Shown here: piece by piece, positions 1 to 6,091 of the stretch
Position numbering within the stretch: the stretch's first letter is position 1
Layout of the letters: each line of letters begins with the position of its first letter
NCBI GenBank assembly: GCA_024638905.1
Contig: JAHEJH010000071.1
Span: 1-6,091, forward strand
DNA from: Luminiphilus sp.
Lineage (GTDB): Bacteria > Pseudomonadota > Gammaproteobacteria > Pseudomonadales > Halieaceae
Length of the DNA stretch: 6,091 bases
Reading direction: 5' to 3'
Translations under genes and position numbers: made by a program
Notes under the pieces: model-generated
Told to the model about the DNA's origin: nothing
The model's input: the letters and a program-made list of their open reading frames with translations, nothing else
Databases searched by the model: none

Positions 1-2
1 GC

Positions 3-869
3 AGTGAGGATCAGATTGAGCGATATATCCCGGGCGCCGTTTCAGGTGACATCATTCTTGCGGTGGCGATGACAGAGCCCGACGCGGGTAGCAATCTGGC
101 AGGGATGCGCACCCATGCCGTTGAGGAAGATGACCACTGGGTACTCAATGGTCAAAAGACCTATATCTCTAATGGGATCAACTGCGACCTGGTGGTCGTT
201 GCCGCCAAAACAGACCCACAAAATAACCCCCATGCGATGACGCTGTTTCTGGTCGAAGCAGGGTGGGAGGGTTTTGAGCGGGGCCGTAACCTTAATAAAT
301 TGGGTCTCAAGGCTCAGGACACGGCGGAGCTCTTCTTCAACAACATCAAGGTGCCCAAGAGCAATGTGCTGGGCGAGGCGCACAAAGGTTTTTATTACCT
401 GATGGAGGGCTTGGCAGAAGAGCGCTTGCTCGGCGCGATGGGCTATCTTGCGGCAGCGCAGTTATCCTGGGACCTCACCGCCGATTTCGTGCGTGAACGC
501 GAGGTGTTCGGTAAGCCCTTGGCGGCCATGCAAAACACCCAATTCAAGATGGCGGAACTTCGGGCTGAGCTCGATATTGCGCAGTGTTTTGTCGATCAGG
601 CGGCGCACGCGTTCAATGCGGGCACGCTTTCGGCTGAGGATGCCGCGGCTGCCAAACTCAAGACCTCCGAGTTGCAGCAGCGGGTCGCCGACGAAGGGCT
701 ACAGCTGCATGGCGGTGCCGGGTTTATGGATGAGTATCCGATCAGTCGCCAATCGGCCGATGCGAAGATTGCCACTATTTATGCTGGCAGCTCTGAAATC
801 ATGAAGCTGATTATCGGACGGCACTGTCTGGGGGATCACTACGACCCCTTCAATCAACGTAATTTCTGA
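3..869 (+). CDS. Acyl-CoA dehydrogenase, C-terminal part (5' truncated)
   Basis: This FAD-dependent acyl-CoA dehydrogenase would oxidise an acyl-CoA to the trans-2-enoyl-CoA in the cytoplasm. The reading frame is open to the left edge, and in-frame residues before the first possible start (SEDQIERYIPGAVSGDIILA) match the family, so the gene begins outside the window; 288 of roughly 380-400 residues are visible. In visible numbering, residues 22-30 are the FAD-contacting AMTEPDAGS motif, a beta domain follows, and the C-terminal helical domain carries GLAEERLL (about 136-143), FGK, QLHGGAGF (about 234-241) and IYAGSSEI (259-266). The position of the MCAD catalytic Glu is Ala here (YAGSS). The Glu of EERLL (nt 420-422) aligns with the catalytic Glu of isovaleryl- and long-chain acyl-CoA dehydrogenases, so this is an IVD/LCAD-type active site. 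The racemase starts 11 nt downstream, suggesting a branched acyl substrate. The family is certain; the exact substrate is not. Confidence 0.95.
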   Translation, partial: SEDQIERYIPGAVSGDIILAVAMTEPDAGSNLAGMRTHAVEEDDHWVLNGQKTYISNGINCDLVVVAAKTDPQNNPHAMTLFLVEAGWEGFERGRNLNKLGLKAQDTAELFFNNIKVPKSNVLGEAHKGFYYLMEGLAEERLLGAMGYLAAAQLSWDLTADFVREREVFGKPLAAMQNTQFKMAELRAELDIAQCFVDQAAHAFNAGTLSAEDAAAAKLKTSELQQRVADEGLQLHGGAGFMDEYPISRQSADAKIATIYAGSSEIMKLIIGRHCLGDHYDPFNQRNF

Positions 870-873
870 GGGG
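868..873 (+). promoter_or_regulatory. Ribosome binding site of the racemase, overlapping the upstream stop codon
   Basis: A GAGGGG Shine-Dalgarno-like stretch lies 7 nt before the ATG at 881. Its first two bases are the last two bases of the TGA stop of the acyl-CoA dehydrogenase. This overlap supports translational coupling of the two genes and supports the ATG at 881 as the racemase start. Confidence 0.7.
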
Positions 874-880
874 CGCATAC

Positions 881-2023
881 ATGGGCGCGCTAAGTGGTTA
901 TAAAGTCATCGAGCTGGCGGGGATTGGCCCAGCGCCGATGGGAGGCATGATCCTCGCCGATATGGGGGCCGAGGTCATCAGGATTGAACGCCCCGGCGCG
1001 GCGGATCCTAAGGTGGCTGAGCCGATCAGCGGCCGTAACAAGAAATCTGTTGTGCTGGATCTCAAACAGGATGCGGGGAAAGCCGCGCTGATGTCGCTGA
1101 TTGAGCAGGCCGATGCATTGATCGATCCATACCGCCCAGGAGTCTGCGAAAAGCTGGGGTTTGGTCCTGACGAGTGTCTCGCGCGCAATCCCAGGCTCGT
1201 TTTTGCGCGCATGACCGGTTGGGGGCAGACGGGTCCGCTCGCCCAGGCCGCGGGTCACGACCTGAATTACATTGCCATCACCGGCGCGTTGCATGCCATA
1301 GGACGTCGCGGCGAGCGGCCGGTCGTGCCGCTGAATCTGGTGGGTGACTTTGGCGGCGGTGGCATGCTGTTGGTGACGGGTGTGATGGGAGGCCTGCTTG
1401 AGGCCGCCAAGTCGGGTCAGGGGCAGGTCATTGATGTGGCGATGGTTGACGGCACCGCACAGCTGATGTGGATGATGCAGGGATTTCAGCAGATCGGTGC
1501 CTGGAATGCAGAAGAGCGCGAGGCGAACCTGCTCGACGGCGCCGCCCACTTTTATGACACCTACGAGTGTGCCGATGGCAAGTATGTGGCGATCGGCGCG
1601 ATTGAGCCCCAGTTTTATGCCGAGCTGCTCGCAAGAGCGGAGATCTCGGACCCCCAGTTTCAGGCACAACATGACGCTGCACAGTGGCCTGAGCTCAAGC
1701 AAAAATTGGGGGCGGTGCTGAAGACTAAGACCCGCGACGAGTGGGACGCGGTGATGGCGGGTAGTGATGCCTGCTTTGCACCTGTGCTGACCATGGTGGA
1801 GGCTACCTCTTACGGCGCTAATACCGAACGGTCGGTCTACACCGAGGTCGAGGGTCTGACGCACCCAACGCCGGCGCCACGATTTTCGAGGACGCCGTCA
1901 CAGATACAGCATGGAACGCAAGCCCTGGGGGCCGACACGGTCTCGGTGCTTGAGGACATTGGAATGGAGGCGTCTGCCATACAGGCGTTACTGGAGACGG
2001 GTGCTGCGGTAGGATCCAAGTAA
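881..2023 (+). CDS. mcr: Alpha-methylacyl-CoA racemase (CaiB/BaiF family III CoA-transferase fold)
   Basis: This 380-residue cytoplasmic enzyme is predicted to interconvert (2R)- and (2S)-2-methylacyl-CoA esters, the step that lets methyl-branched chains enter beta-oxidation. The N-terminus (VIELAGIGPAPMGGMILADMGAEVIRIERPG) is typical of the family III CoA-transferase fold. The middle is very close, from memory, to Mycobacterium tuberculosis Mcr: ARMTGWGQTGP (109-119), AGHDLNY (124-130), NLVGDFGGG (152-160), LLDGAAHFYDTYECADGKYVAIGAIEPQFY (217-246) and PAPRFSRTPS (331-340). The Mcr catalytic residues His126, Asp156 and Glu241 correspond to His126, Asp156 and Glu242 here. Length agrees with about 360 for Mcr and about 380 for human AMACR. 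These racemase-specific motifs argue against a formyl-CoA or carnitine CoA-transferase. It sits between a dehydrogenase (11 nt upstream) and a crotonase (17 nt downstream), all on one strand, which fits a branched-chain beta-oxidation operon. Only the substrate chain is unknown. Confidence 0.93.
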   Translation: MGALSGYKVIELAGIGPAPMGGMILADMGAEVIRIERPGAADPKVAEPISGRNKKSVVLDLKQDAGKAALMSLIEQADALIDPYRPGVCEKLGFGPDECLARNPRLVFARMTGWGQTGPLAQAAGHDLNYIAITGALHAIGRRGERPVVPLNLVGDFGGGGMLLVTGVMGGLLEAAKSGQGQVIDVAMVDGTAQLMWMMQGFQQIGAWNAEEREANLLDGAAHFYDTYECADGKYVAIGAIEPQFYAELLARAEISDPQFQAQHDAAQWPELKQKLGAVLKTKTRDEWDAVMAGSDACFAPVLTMVEATSYGANTERSVYTEVEGLTHPTPAPRFSRTPSQIQHGTQALGADTVSVLEDIGMEASAIQALLETGAAVGSK

Positions 2024-2040
2024 CTAGTGGAGAGTGACAG

Positions 2041-2835
2041 ATGAGTGATTACGAAACGATTTTGATCGAGCGCGAGGGCCGTGTTGCGCGGGTGTCTTTC
2101 AACCGACCGGATAAGCTCAATAGCTTCAACGGGACGTTGCGTAGAGAGTTTCTGCGCGCCGCGCAGGAGGTCAATGCTGATAAGGATATCTGGGTGGTGG
2201 TGTTGACGGGCGCGGGCAGGGCATTCGGTGCCGGTGCTGATCTGTCCGACACCTCGGAGCCTATGCCCAAAGGCGGAGAGGGTGTTGAAGATCAGTTGAA
2301 CGCCGAGTACAAACCGGGCGTGCTCGCGATCCATCATGCACGCAAACCCTGGATCGCCGCGGTCAACGGCCCTTGCGCCGGTATCTCTTATTCCTACGCC
2401 ATGGCATGCGATTTGATGGTCATGGCGGAGAGCGCCTACCTCTTTCAGCCTTTCGTCGGTATCGGCTTGGTCCCAGATGGCGGCGCCACCTGGCTTCTGC
2501 CCAGTTTTGTGGGTGCCAAACGTGCCTTTGAGCTGATGGCGTTTGGGGAAAAGCTGGGCGCCGAAAAGGCGGTGGAGTGGGGGTTGGCTAATCGCGTGCT
2601 GCCAGACGATGACTTCGCCGGACACGCTATGACATATGCGCAAGAACTCGCCGGCAGGTCACCCTTGGGGCTCCGCTATGCAAAAGAGGCGCTCGCCTTT
2701 GGCGCATCGCACAATCTAGGTGATACGATTTCCAAGGAAGCGGCGTTGCAGGCTTTCTGTATTGGCAGCGGCGATTCGAAAGAGGCAATCAAAGCCTTTT
2801 TCGAAAAGCGTCAACCCGACTGGCAGGGCAAATAG
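2041..2835 (+). CDS. Enoyl-CoA hydratase/isomerase family protein (PaaG-like crotonase)
   Basis: This is a complete 264-residue crotonase-fold protein. The ATG at 2041 is preceded by GGAGAG at 2029-2034 with a 6-nt spacer. Family hallmarks are VSFNRPDKLNSFN (18-30), the oxyanion-hole segment GAGRAFGAGADLSD (57-70), AAVNGPCAGISYSYAMACD (106-124) and QPFVGIGLVPDGGATWLLP (136-154). The two glutamates used by classical hydratases (rat Glu144 and Glu164) are Ser118 and Phe138 here. Asp146 in VPDGGATW is kept and lines up with the aspartate of PaaG-type ring-opened/delta3-delta2 enoyl-CoA isomerases, and the C-terminus (DWQGK) also resembles PaaG. An isomerase, or another crotonase reaction, is therefore more likely than plain hydration, although automated annotation would probably say enoyl-CoA hydratase. 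It is the third gene of the branched acyl-CoA operon. Nothing nearby, such as paa genes, points to phenylacetate degradation. The family is certain; the reaction is inferred from residues. Confidence 0.93.
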   Translation: MSDYETILIEREGRVARVSFNRPDKLNSFNGTLRREFLRAAQEVNADKDIWVVVLTGAGRAFGAGADLSDTSEPMPKGGEGVEDQLNAEYKPGVLAIHHARKPWIAAVNGPCAGISYSYAMACDLMVMAESAYLFQPFVGIGLVPDGGATWLLPSFVGAKRAFELMAFGEKLGAEKAVEWGLANRVLPDDDFAGHAMTYAQELAGRSPLGLRYAKEALAFGASHNLGDTISKEAALQAFCIGSGDSKEAIKAFFEKRQPDWQGK

Positions 2836-2942
2836 CGACGCCATTTCGATGAGAGTGCGCAAGCGCGAAGGGAGCAACTGACGTTCCATACCGATAGCGG
2901 CTGTCAGGCAAATAACAAAAAAGCGGCAGAGAGGATTCAGGC
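2836..2942. other. Intergenic gap between the crotonase and DUF3604 genes
   Basis: These 107 nt are the only sizeable non-coding gap in the window. I see short potential hairpins (GCGC-AA-GCGC and CCG-ATAG-CGG) but no strong stem followed by a T-run, and no convincing -35/-10 pair. The right end carries a good ribosome binding site, GAGAGGA at 2929-2935, 7 nt before the ATG at 2943. Whether the DUF3604 gene is read through from the operon or has its own promoter cannot be decided from this sequence. Confidence 0.6.
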
Positions 2943-3053
2943 ATGGTTAAGCGGAGAGGGAAGTCGGCGTCGGGCAAATCATTGTTTGGCGGTGCGTGCG
3001 TGCTCGCTGCTGCTGTTGCATCCGGTGTCGCCGTCAGCGGCGTTGCCCTTGCC
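2943..3053 (+). other. Predicted Sec signal peptide of the DUF3604 protein
   Basis: Residues 1-13 are basic (KRRGKSASGK), residues about 14-34 are hydrophobic and rich in Ala, Val and Gly, and an AXA-type cleavage site (ALA) ends at residue 37, just before EEKQLLWGDTH. The RR pair is not followed by the hydrophobic residues of a Tat motif, so Sec export is preferred. The catalytic-looking region starts immediately after the predicted cleavage site, supporting both the start codon and export. Confidence 0.85.
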
Positions 3054-4862
3054 GAGGAAAAGCAACTTTTGTGGGGCGACACCCATTTGCATTCCACCTA
3101 TTCCTCTGACGCGTTTACCAACGGCAACCTGACGGCTTCACCAGACACGGCCTATCGCTATGCCAAGGGCATGCCGGTTGTGCATCCCGGACACAAAGCG
3201 CGTGTGCAAATTGGGACGCCGCTGGATTTTCTGGTGGTGTCGGATCATGCCGAGTATCTTGGAGTCATCCGGAGCCTCTACCTCAATCCCATGGTCACAG
3301 AGGGATTAAGCTGGCGGGAGCGACTCTGGACTCGTTTTGTTCAATATTTAGTGCGTGACGCCATTGATGGTCAGGAGGGGCGAGAGCTATTCACATCGAT
3401 CCTGCCTAAGCCCTCAGACAATGCCGTGACGGCAATGGAGGGCTGGGAAGAGGATCGTGTCAGTGGTTTGATCCCCCGGCAGCCAACCGTCGAAATCGAT
3501 ACCTGGAAGCTCATTACGGATACGGCCGATGCGCACAACGAGCCGGGAGAGTTCACAGCATTGATCGGCTGGGAATACTCTCTGATACCGGGCGGCGCTA
3601 ACCTTCACCGCATTGTGATGGCCGATATCGACGCTGAACAAGCGCAAACCTTTGCCCCATTCGGTTTTGATGACAGCTCTTTTCCCAGTGATTTGTGGTC
3701 CTGGTTAGAGAAGACCAGTGCCGCGACAGGCGGCAACTTTCTCGCGATACCGCATAACTCCAATATTTCTAAGGGCTCGATGTTTGATGTCAGGGATATT
3801 CGGGGCAACGATATCAATCAGGATTACGCAGAAATACGGCGCTACTGGGAACCTGTCGTTGAGATTACTCAGATCAAAGGTGATTCCGAGACGCATCCTG
3901 CGCTATCTCCCGATGACCCTTTTGCCGACTTTGAGACTTATCCCTACTACATCCAGCGCGAGTGGACCGACTATGTGCCGCAGCCCGGGGATTACATCCG
4001 TAGTGCTCTGAAAACAGGCCTGGAATTAGAGTCCACTATGGGTGTGAACCCCTATCAGTTTGGGGTGATCGGATCGACCGACGCCCACACCGCGCTCCCG
4101 TCTGCCGAGGAGGACAATTTCCACGGCAAAATGGCAACCGACTCGATTCCATCCAGGAAGGATGGGGGTTGGTCTGACGACGCGCGGGGTACATTTGGGT
4201 GGGGCATGAGTGCGTCAGGTCTAGCGGCCGTTTGGGCAGCTGAGAATACTCGCGAGGCTATTGTCGCGGCGATGCGTCGTAGAGAGGTGTATGCCACGAG
4301 CGGGCCTCGTATTGCGGTGCGGACCTACGGTGGATTGAATTTGCCCCCTACAGTACTGGAGACTCCGGGCTTTCCCGACAGCATTCAGGCACAGGCCGTA
4401 CCAATGGGCGGTGAGATCATGGGTGCCGGCGTGGGTGATCGCTTCAGCTTGGCAATTGAGGCCCAGGCTGACCCTAAAAGCGGTCATCTGGATCGTATTC
4501 AGGTCGTCAAAGGATGGATTGATGCTACCGGCGAGACCCAGGAGCGGGTTTATGACGCGGCGTGGAGTGGCGACGACCGTTTGCTGCCAGACGGTGCGTT
4601 GGCGGCGGTGGGGTCGAGTGTAGATCTGAATACCGGGCTGACCGCAAACACCATCGGCTCACCCCGCCTCACCGCTGTGTGGCAGGACCCCGAATTTGAC
4701 CCGGCGCAATCTGCTTTCTACTACGTGCGTGTGTTGCAGATTCCCACCGCGCGGCATTCGCTGCTCGACAAGCTGGCGCTGGGAAACGAAGACATCGACA
4801 CGCGCAGACCGGACACGATTCAGGAGCGTGCATACACTTCTCCTATTTGGTATCGCCCCTGA
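2943..4862 (+). CDS. Secreted DUF3604 domain protein, PHP-like metal-binding
   Basis: This 639-residue protein belongs to the DUF3604 family, whose biochemical function is, to my knowledge, not established. An N-terminal Sec-type signal peptide (about residues 1-37) predicts export to the periplasm or beyond. The mature protein opens with WGDTHLHSTYSSDAF (44-58), a PHP-like HxH motif with His48 and His50. Further likely metal or active-site motifs are VVSDHAEYLG (98-107), IGWEYS (208-213), LHRIVM (221-226), IPHNSN (269-274), VEITQIKGDSETHP (306-319) and the late GSTDAHT (377-383, Asp380 and His382). The spread of Asp/His/Glu residues resembles PHP-type phosphoesterases, so a metal-dependent hydrolase is a reasonable inference, but no substrate can be named. 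The C-terminal third (about 485-639) looks like a beta-rich region and ends in ERAYTSPIWYRP, a typical family ending. The ATG at 2943 has a good ribosome binding site. It follows the acyl-CoA operon by 107 nt on the same strand and converges with rapA 27 nt downstream. Confidence 0.93.
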   Translation: MVKRRGKSASGKSLFGGACVLAAAVASGVAVSGVALAEEKQLLWGDTHLHSTYSSDAFTNGNLTASPDTAYRYAKGMPVVHPGHKARVQIGTPLDFLVVSDHAEYLGVIRSLYLNPMVTEGLSWRERLWTRFVQYLVRDAIDGQEGRELFTSILPKPSDNAVTAMEGWEEDRVSGLIPRQPTVEIDTWKLITDTADAHNEPGEFTALIGWEYSLIPGGANLHRIVMADIDAEQAQTFAPFGFDDSSFPSDLWSWLEKTSAATGGNFLAIPHNSNISKGSMFDVRDIRGNDINQDYAEIRRYWEPVVEITQIKGDSETHPALSPDDPFADFETYPYYIQREWTDYVPQPGDYIRSALKTGLELESTMGVNPYQFGVIGSTDAHTALPSAEEDNFHGKMATDSIPSRKDGGWSDDARGTFGWGMSASGLAAVWAAENTREAIVAAMRRREVYATSGPRIAVRTYGGLNLPPTVLETPGFPDSIQAQAVPMGGEIMGAGVGDRFSLAIEAQADPKSGHLDRIQVVKGWIDATGETQERVYDAAWSGDDRLLPDGALAAVGSSVDLNTGLTANTIGSPRLTAVWQDPEFDPAQSAFYYVRVLQIPTARHSLLDKLALGNEDIDTRRPDTIQERAYTSPIWYRP

Positions 4863-4889
4863 ACCGTGCGGGGAGCGGCGGGTGGCGCT

Positions 4890-6073
4890 TTAAACCGCGA
4901 TACAGACTCTGAGGCCCTCTAACGCAGGCTTCGCTTGGGACAGCGCGAGCAGGCAGGCGTCTCTGGAGGCTTCCAGCTCCAACAGCTCTTCGTCTCGTAT
5001 CGCAGGATTCAGAGACTGCAGGTACCTGAGTCGGCTCAGTTCCTCAACATAGAATCGATTCGCCGCGTCGACCGCCTCTTGGCCACGTCGACTGACCTCG
5101 TCTCCGGCGATCTGCTCCAAGGTGGGTAGTAACTTCTCCAGTACCGGTCGCAGCTTGTTCACGGCGCTCGCGCTCGTTGCACTGGGTACAGTTTGTAGCG
5201 CTTCGGTTAAAAACGTCGATGACAGCTTGTCCCCAACTGTCTTGCCCGCTTGAGTGAGCAGCGTTCTCACCGGTCGCGAATTCAGGAACTGGCCGGTGGT
5301 GAGATAGAGCGGGGCTAGGCACTCCATTCGATGCACGCTTTCGAGCAGGATGGTGCCAGCAGGGACGCCTCGATGTTTGAACGTCCCTATGCTGGCTTTG
5401 CCGATGTCGCTGCCGAGTAGCGCTGCCATCGATTCCATAACGATCGGATGCTCCCACGTCATAAACGTGACGTCGTCACGGCTCAATGCCGTGGGCCGGT
5501 GATAGGTTGCTGTGACGCCATCTTCTGGGAGCCCCGGCAACTGTCCGGTCGCCAGGTTTTCCGTCGGTCTGATTAGCGACAGATTTTCGTCGAGATATTC
5601 TTGCTCGATGCCCATCCGGTCAAACAGGTGCTCACAGAAGTCGTGAAGTGCCTCGGCGGTTTCACGTTGCTCAAGGGCGGCAATAATGTCTGCGCCTGCG
5701 CCTGCATCATGTGAGTGACGCTCAAGTAAGCGGTCACGGCCTGCCTCACTCTCGCGCGACAATTCATCCCTTCGCGAACGGGTGCCCTGCAGCAGCAGGT
5801 CGAGTTCGCCCGATCCGGAGAGAAGTGCGCCAAGCGTATCGGCAAACTCACTGTGCAGTTGGTAGCCGACGGAGCAGGTGGCGGCGAAGGCATTCAGGCC
5901 CTCATCGAACCAGCGAAACAGGGTTTCCTGGCCGGTTTCCGCCAAATAGGGCACATGGATGTGGATATCAGTGCCTTGACCGATCCGGTCCAGACGACCG
6001 ATGCGTTGTTCCAGCAGATCCGGATGGAAAGGCAGGTCAAAGCAAATCAGGTGCTGCGCAAATTGAAAATTGC
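4890..6073 (-). CDS. rapA: RNA polymerase-associated protein RapA (HepA), C-terminal part (5' truncated)
   Basis: RapA is a SWI2/SNF2-family ATPase that binds RNA polymerase and promotes its recycling after transcription. About 393 C-terminal residues are visible, against 968 in the E. coli protein as I recall it; the ATPase core lobe 1 lies beyond the right edge. Reading on the minus strand, the first residues are NFQFAQHLICFDLPFHPDLLEQ, followed by helicase motif VI QRIGRLDRIGQ (nt 5976-6008), then IHVPYLAETGQETLFRWFDEGLNAF. Downstream are AGRDRLLERHSHDAG, LPGLPEDGVTATYHRPTALSRDD, TWEHPI, a region rich in helices, and SLNPAIRDEELLELEASRD near the end, all in RapA order. The gene stops with TAA at 4890-4892 and converges with the DUF3604 gene. 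A GTG at 5954 could be mistaken for a start, but family sequence continues well upstream of it. The frame remains open to 6091, but bases after 6073 are adapter, so the genuine sequence ends at 6073. Confidence 0.96.
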
Positions 6074-6091
6074 AGATCGGAAGAGCACACG
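6074..6091 (+). other. Illumina TruSeq adapter remnant (artefact)
   Basis: The final 18 bases, AGATCGGAAGAGCACACG, are identical to the start of the standard Illumina TruSeq read-through adapter. The RapA protein match runs up to the Asn codon at 6069-6071. The next codon should be Arg (GRNFQF in E. coli RapA), and bases 6072-6073 fit a CGC Arg codon, but the A at 6074 turns it into Cys and homology stops. This is untrimmed adapter at a contig end, not genomic sequence. Confidence 0.96.

Noticed and set aside
63..65. GTG as the start of the acyl-CoA dehydrogenase.
   Set aside because: The in-frame residues upstream match the family and the N-terminal helical domain is missing, so the gene is truncated by the window edge.
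890..1864. Long open frame (324 codons) on the minus strand opposite the racemase.
   Set aside because: It is antisense to a strongly conserved gene, its translation is rich in His, Arg and Cys without a recognisable domain, and no ribosome binding site was noticed. It is a shadow of the coding strand.
881..2023. Formyl-CoA or carnitine CoA-transferase identity for the CaiB/BaiF-fold protein.
   Set aside because: The His126/Asp156/Glu242 set and the GHDLNY, GDFGGG and GAIEPQFY motifs are those of alpha-methylacyl-CoA racemases.
1837..2643. Long minus-strand open frame (268 codons) opposite the crotonase.
   Set aside because: It spans the end of the racemase and most of the crotonase in antisense, with no recognisable motif; it is a shadow frame.
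2858..2916. Possible promoter or hairpin terminator in the crotonase-DUF3604 gap.
   Set aside because: No recognisable -35/-10 pair at proper spacing; the hairpins have 3-4 bp stems and no T-run follows them.
2985..3001. Lipobox (GGAC, Cys19) making the DUF3604 protein a lipoprotein.
   Set aside because: The -3 residue is Gly rather than Leu/Val/Ile, and Cys19 lies early in the hydrophobic core; the ALA site at residue 37 is a better cleavage site.
4874..4891. Possible intrinsic terminator after the DUF3604 gene (AGCG / CGCT stem followed by TTT).
   Set aside because: The stem is only 4 bp around an 8-nt loop and the T-run is three bases, which is too weak to call.
5952..5954. GTG as the start of a 354-residue minus-strand protein.
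   Set aside because: Family-conserved RapA sequence, including motif VI QRIGRLDRIGQ, continues in frame upstream to 6073, so this is an internal Val codon.
1..6091. CRISPR array, tRNA/rRNA, insertion sequence, phage or defence genes.
   Set aside because: No direct-repeat array, cloverleaf, transposase or defence domain was seen; coding genes fill nearly the whole window.

Overview
The window looks like a fragment of a gammaproteobacterial chromosome, probably from a metagenome or draft assembly. The main taxonomic evidence is a clear RapA/HepA (RNA polymerase-associated ATPase), a protein largely confined to Gammaproteobacteria. The secreted DUF3604 protein and the branched-chain acyl-CoA genes would fit an aerobic, possibly marine, lipid-degrading member of that class, but this is inference. 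Base composition looks moderately GC-rich and even throughout. No tRNA, rRNA, CRISPR array, insertion sequence or phage gene is visible.

Layout. Positions 3-869 (+) hold the C-terminal 288 residues of an acyl-CoA dehydrogenase whose start lies outside the window. It is followed after 11 nt by an alpha-methylacyl-CoA racemase of the CaiB/BaiF (family III CoA-transferase) fold (881-2023, +), and after another 17 nt by a crotonase-fold enoyl-CoA hydratase/isomerase (2041-2835, +). After a 107-nt gap comes a secreted DUF3604 protein with PHP-like metal-binding motifs (2943-4862, +). Convergent to it, 27 nt away, is the C-terminal part of rapA (minus strand, 4890 to the right edge).

How the genes fit together. 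The first three genes read as one operon for beta-oxidation of 2-methyl-branched acyl-CoAs. The racemase converts the (2R)-methyl epimer to the (2S) form that dehydrogenases accept, the dehydrogenase introduces the alpha-beta double bond, and the crotonase hydrates the product or shifts a double bond. The crotonase lacks both classical hydratase glutamates but keeps the PaaG-type aspartate, so an isomerase role is more likely. Isoprenoid acids or sterol/bile-acid side chains are plausible substrates, but the window does not show which. The DUF3604 gene may belong to the same transcript or be independent. RapA is an unrelated housekeeping gene.

Data quality. The last 18 bases (6074-6091) match the start of the Illumina TruSeq adapter, and the rapA reading frame loses its family match exactly there. 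The right end is therefore sequencing adapter left on a contig end, not genomic DNA. I did not find a convincing new biological system. The most useful observations are the adapter, the atypical crotonase active site and the racemase-containing operon.
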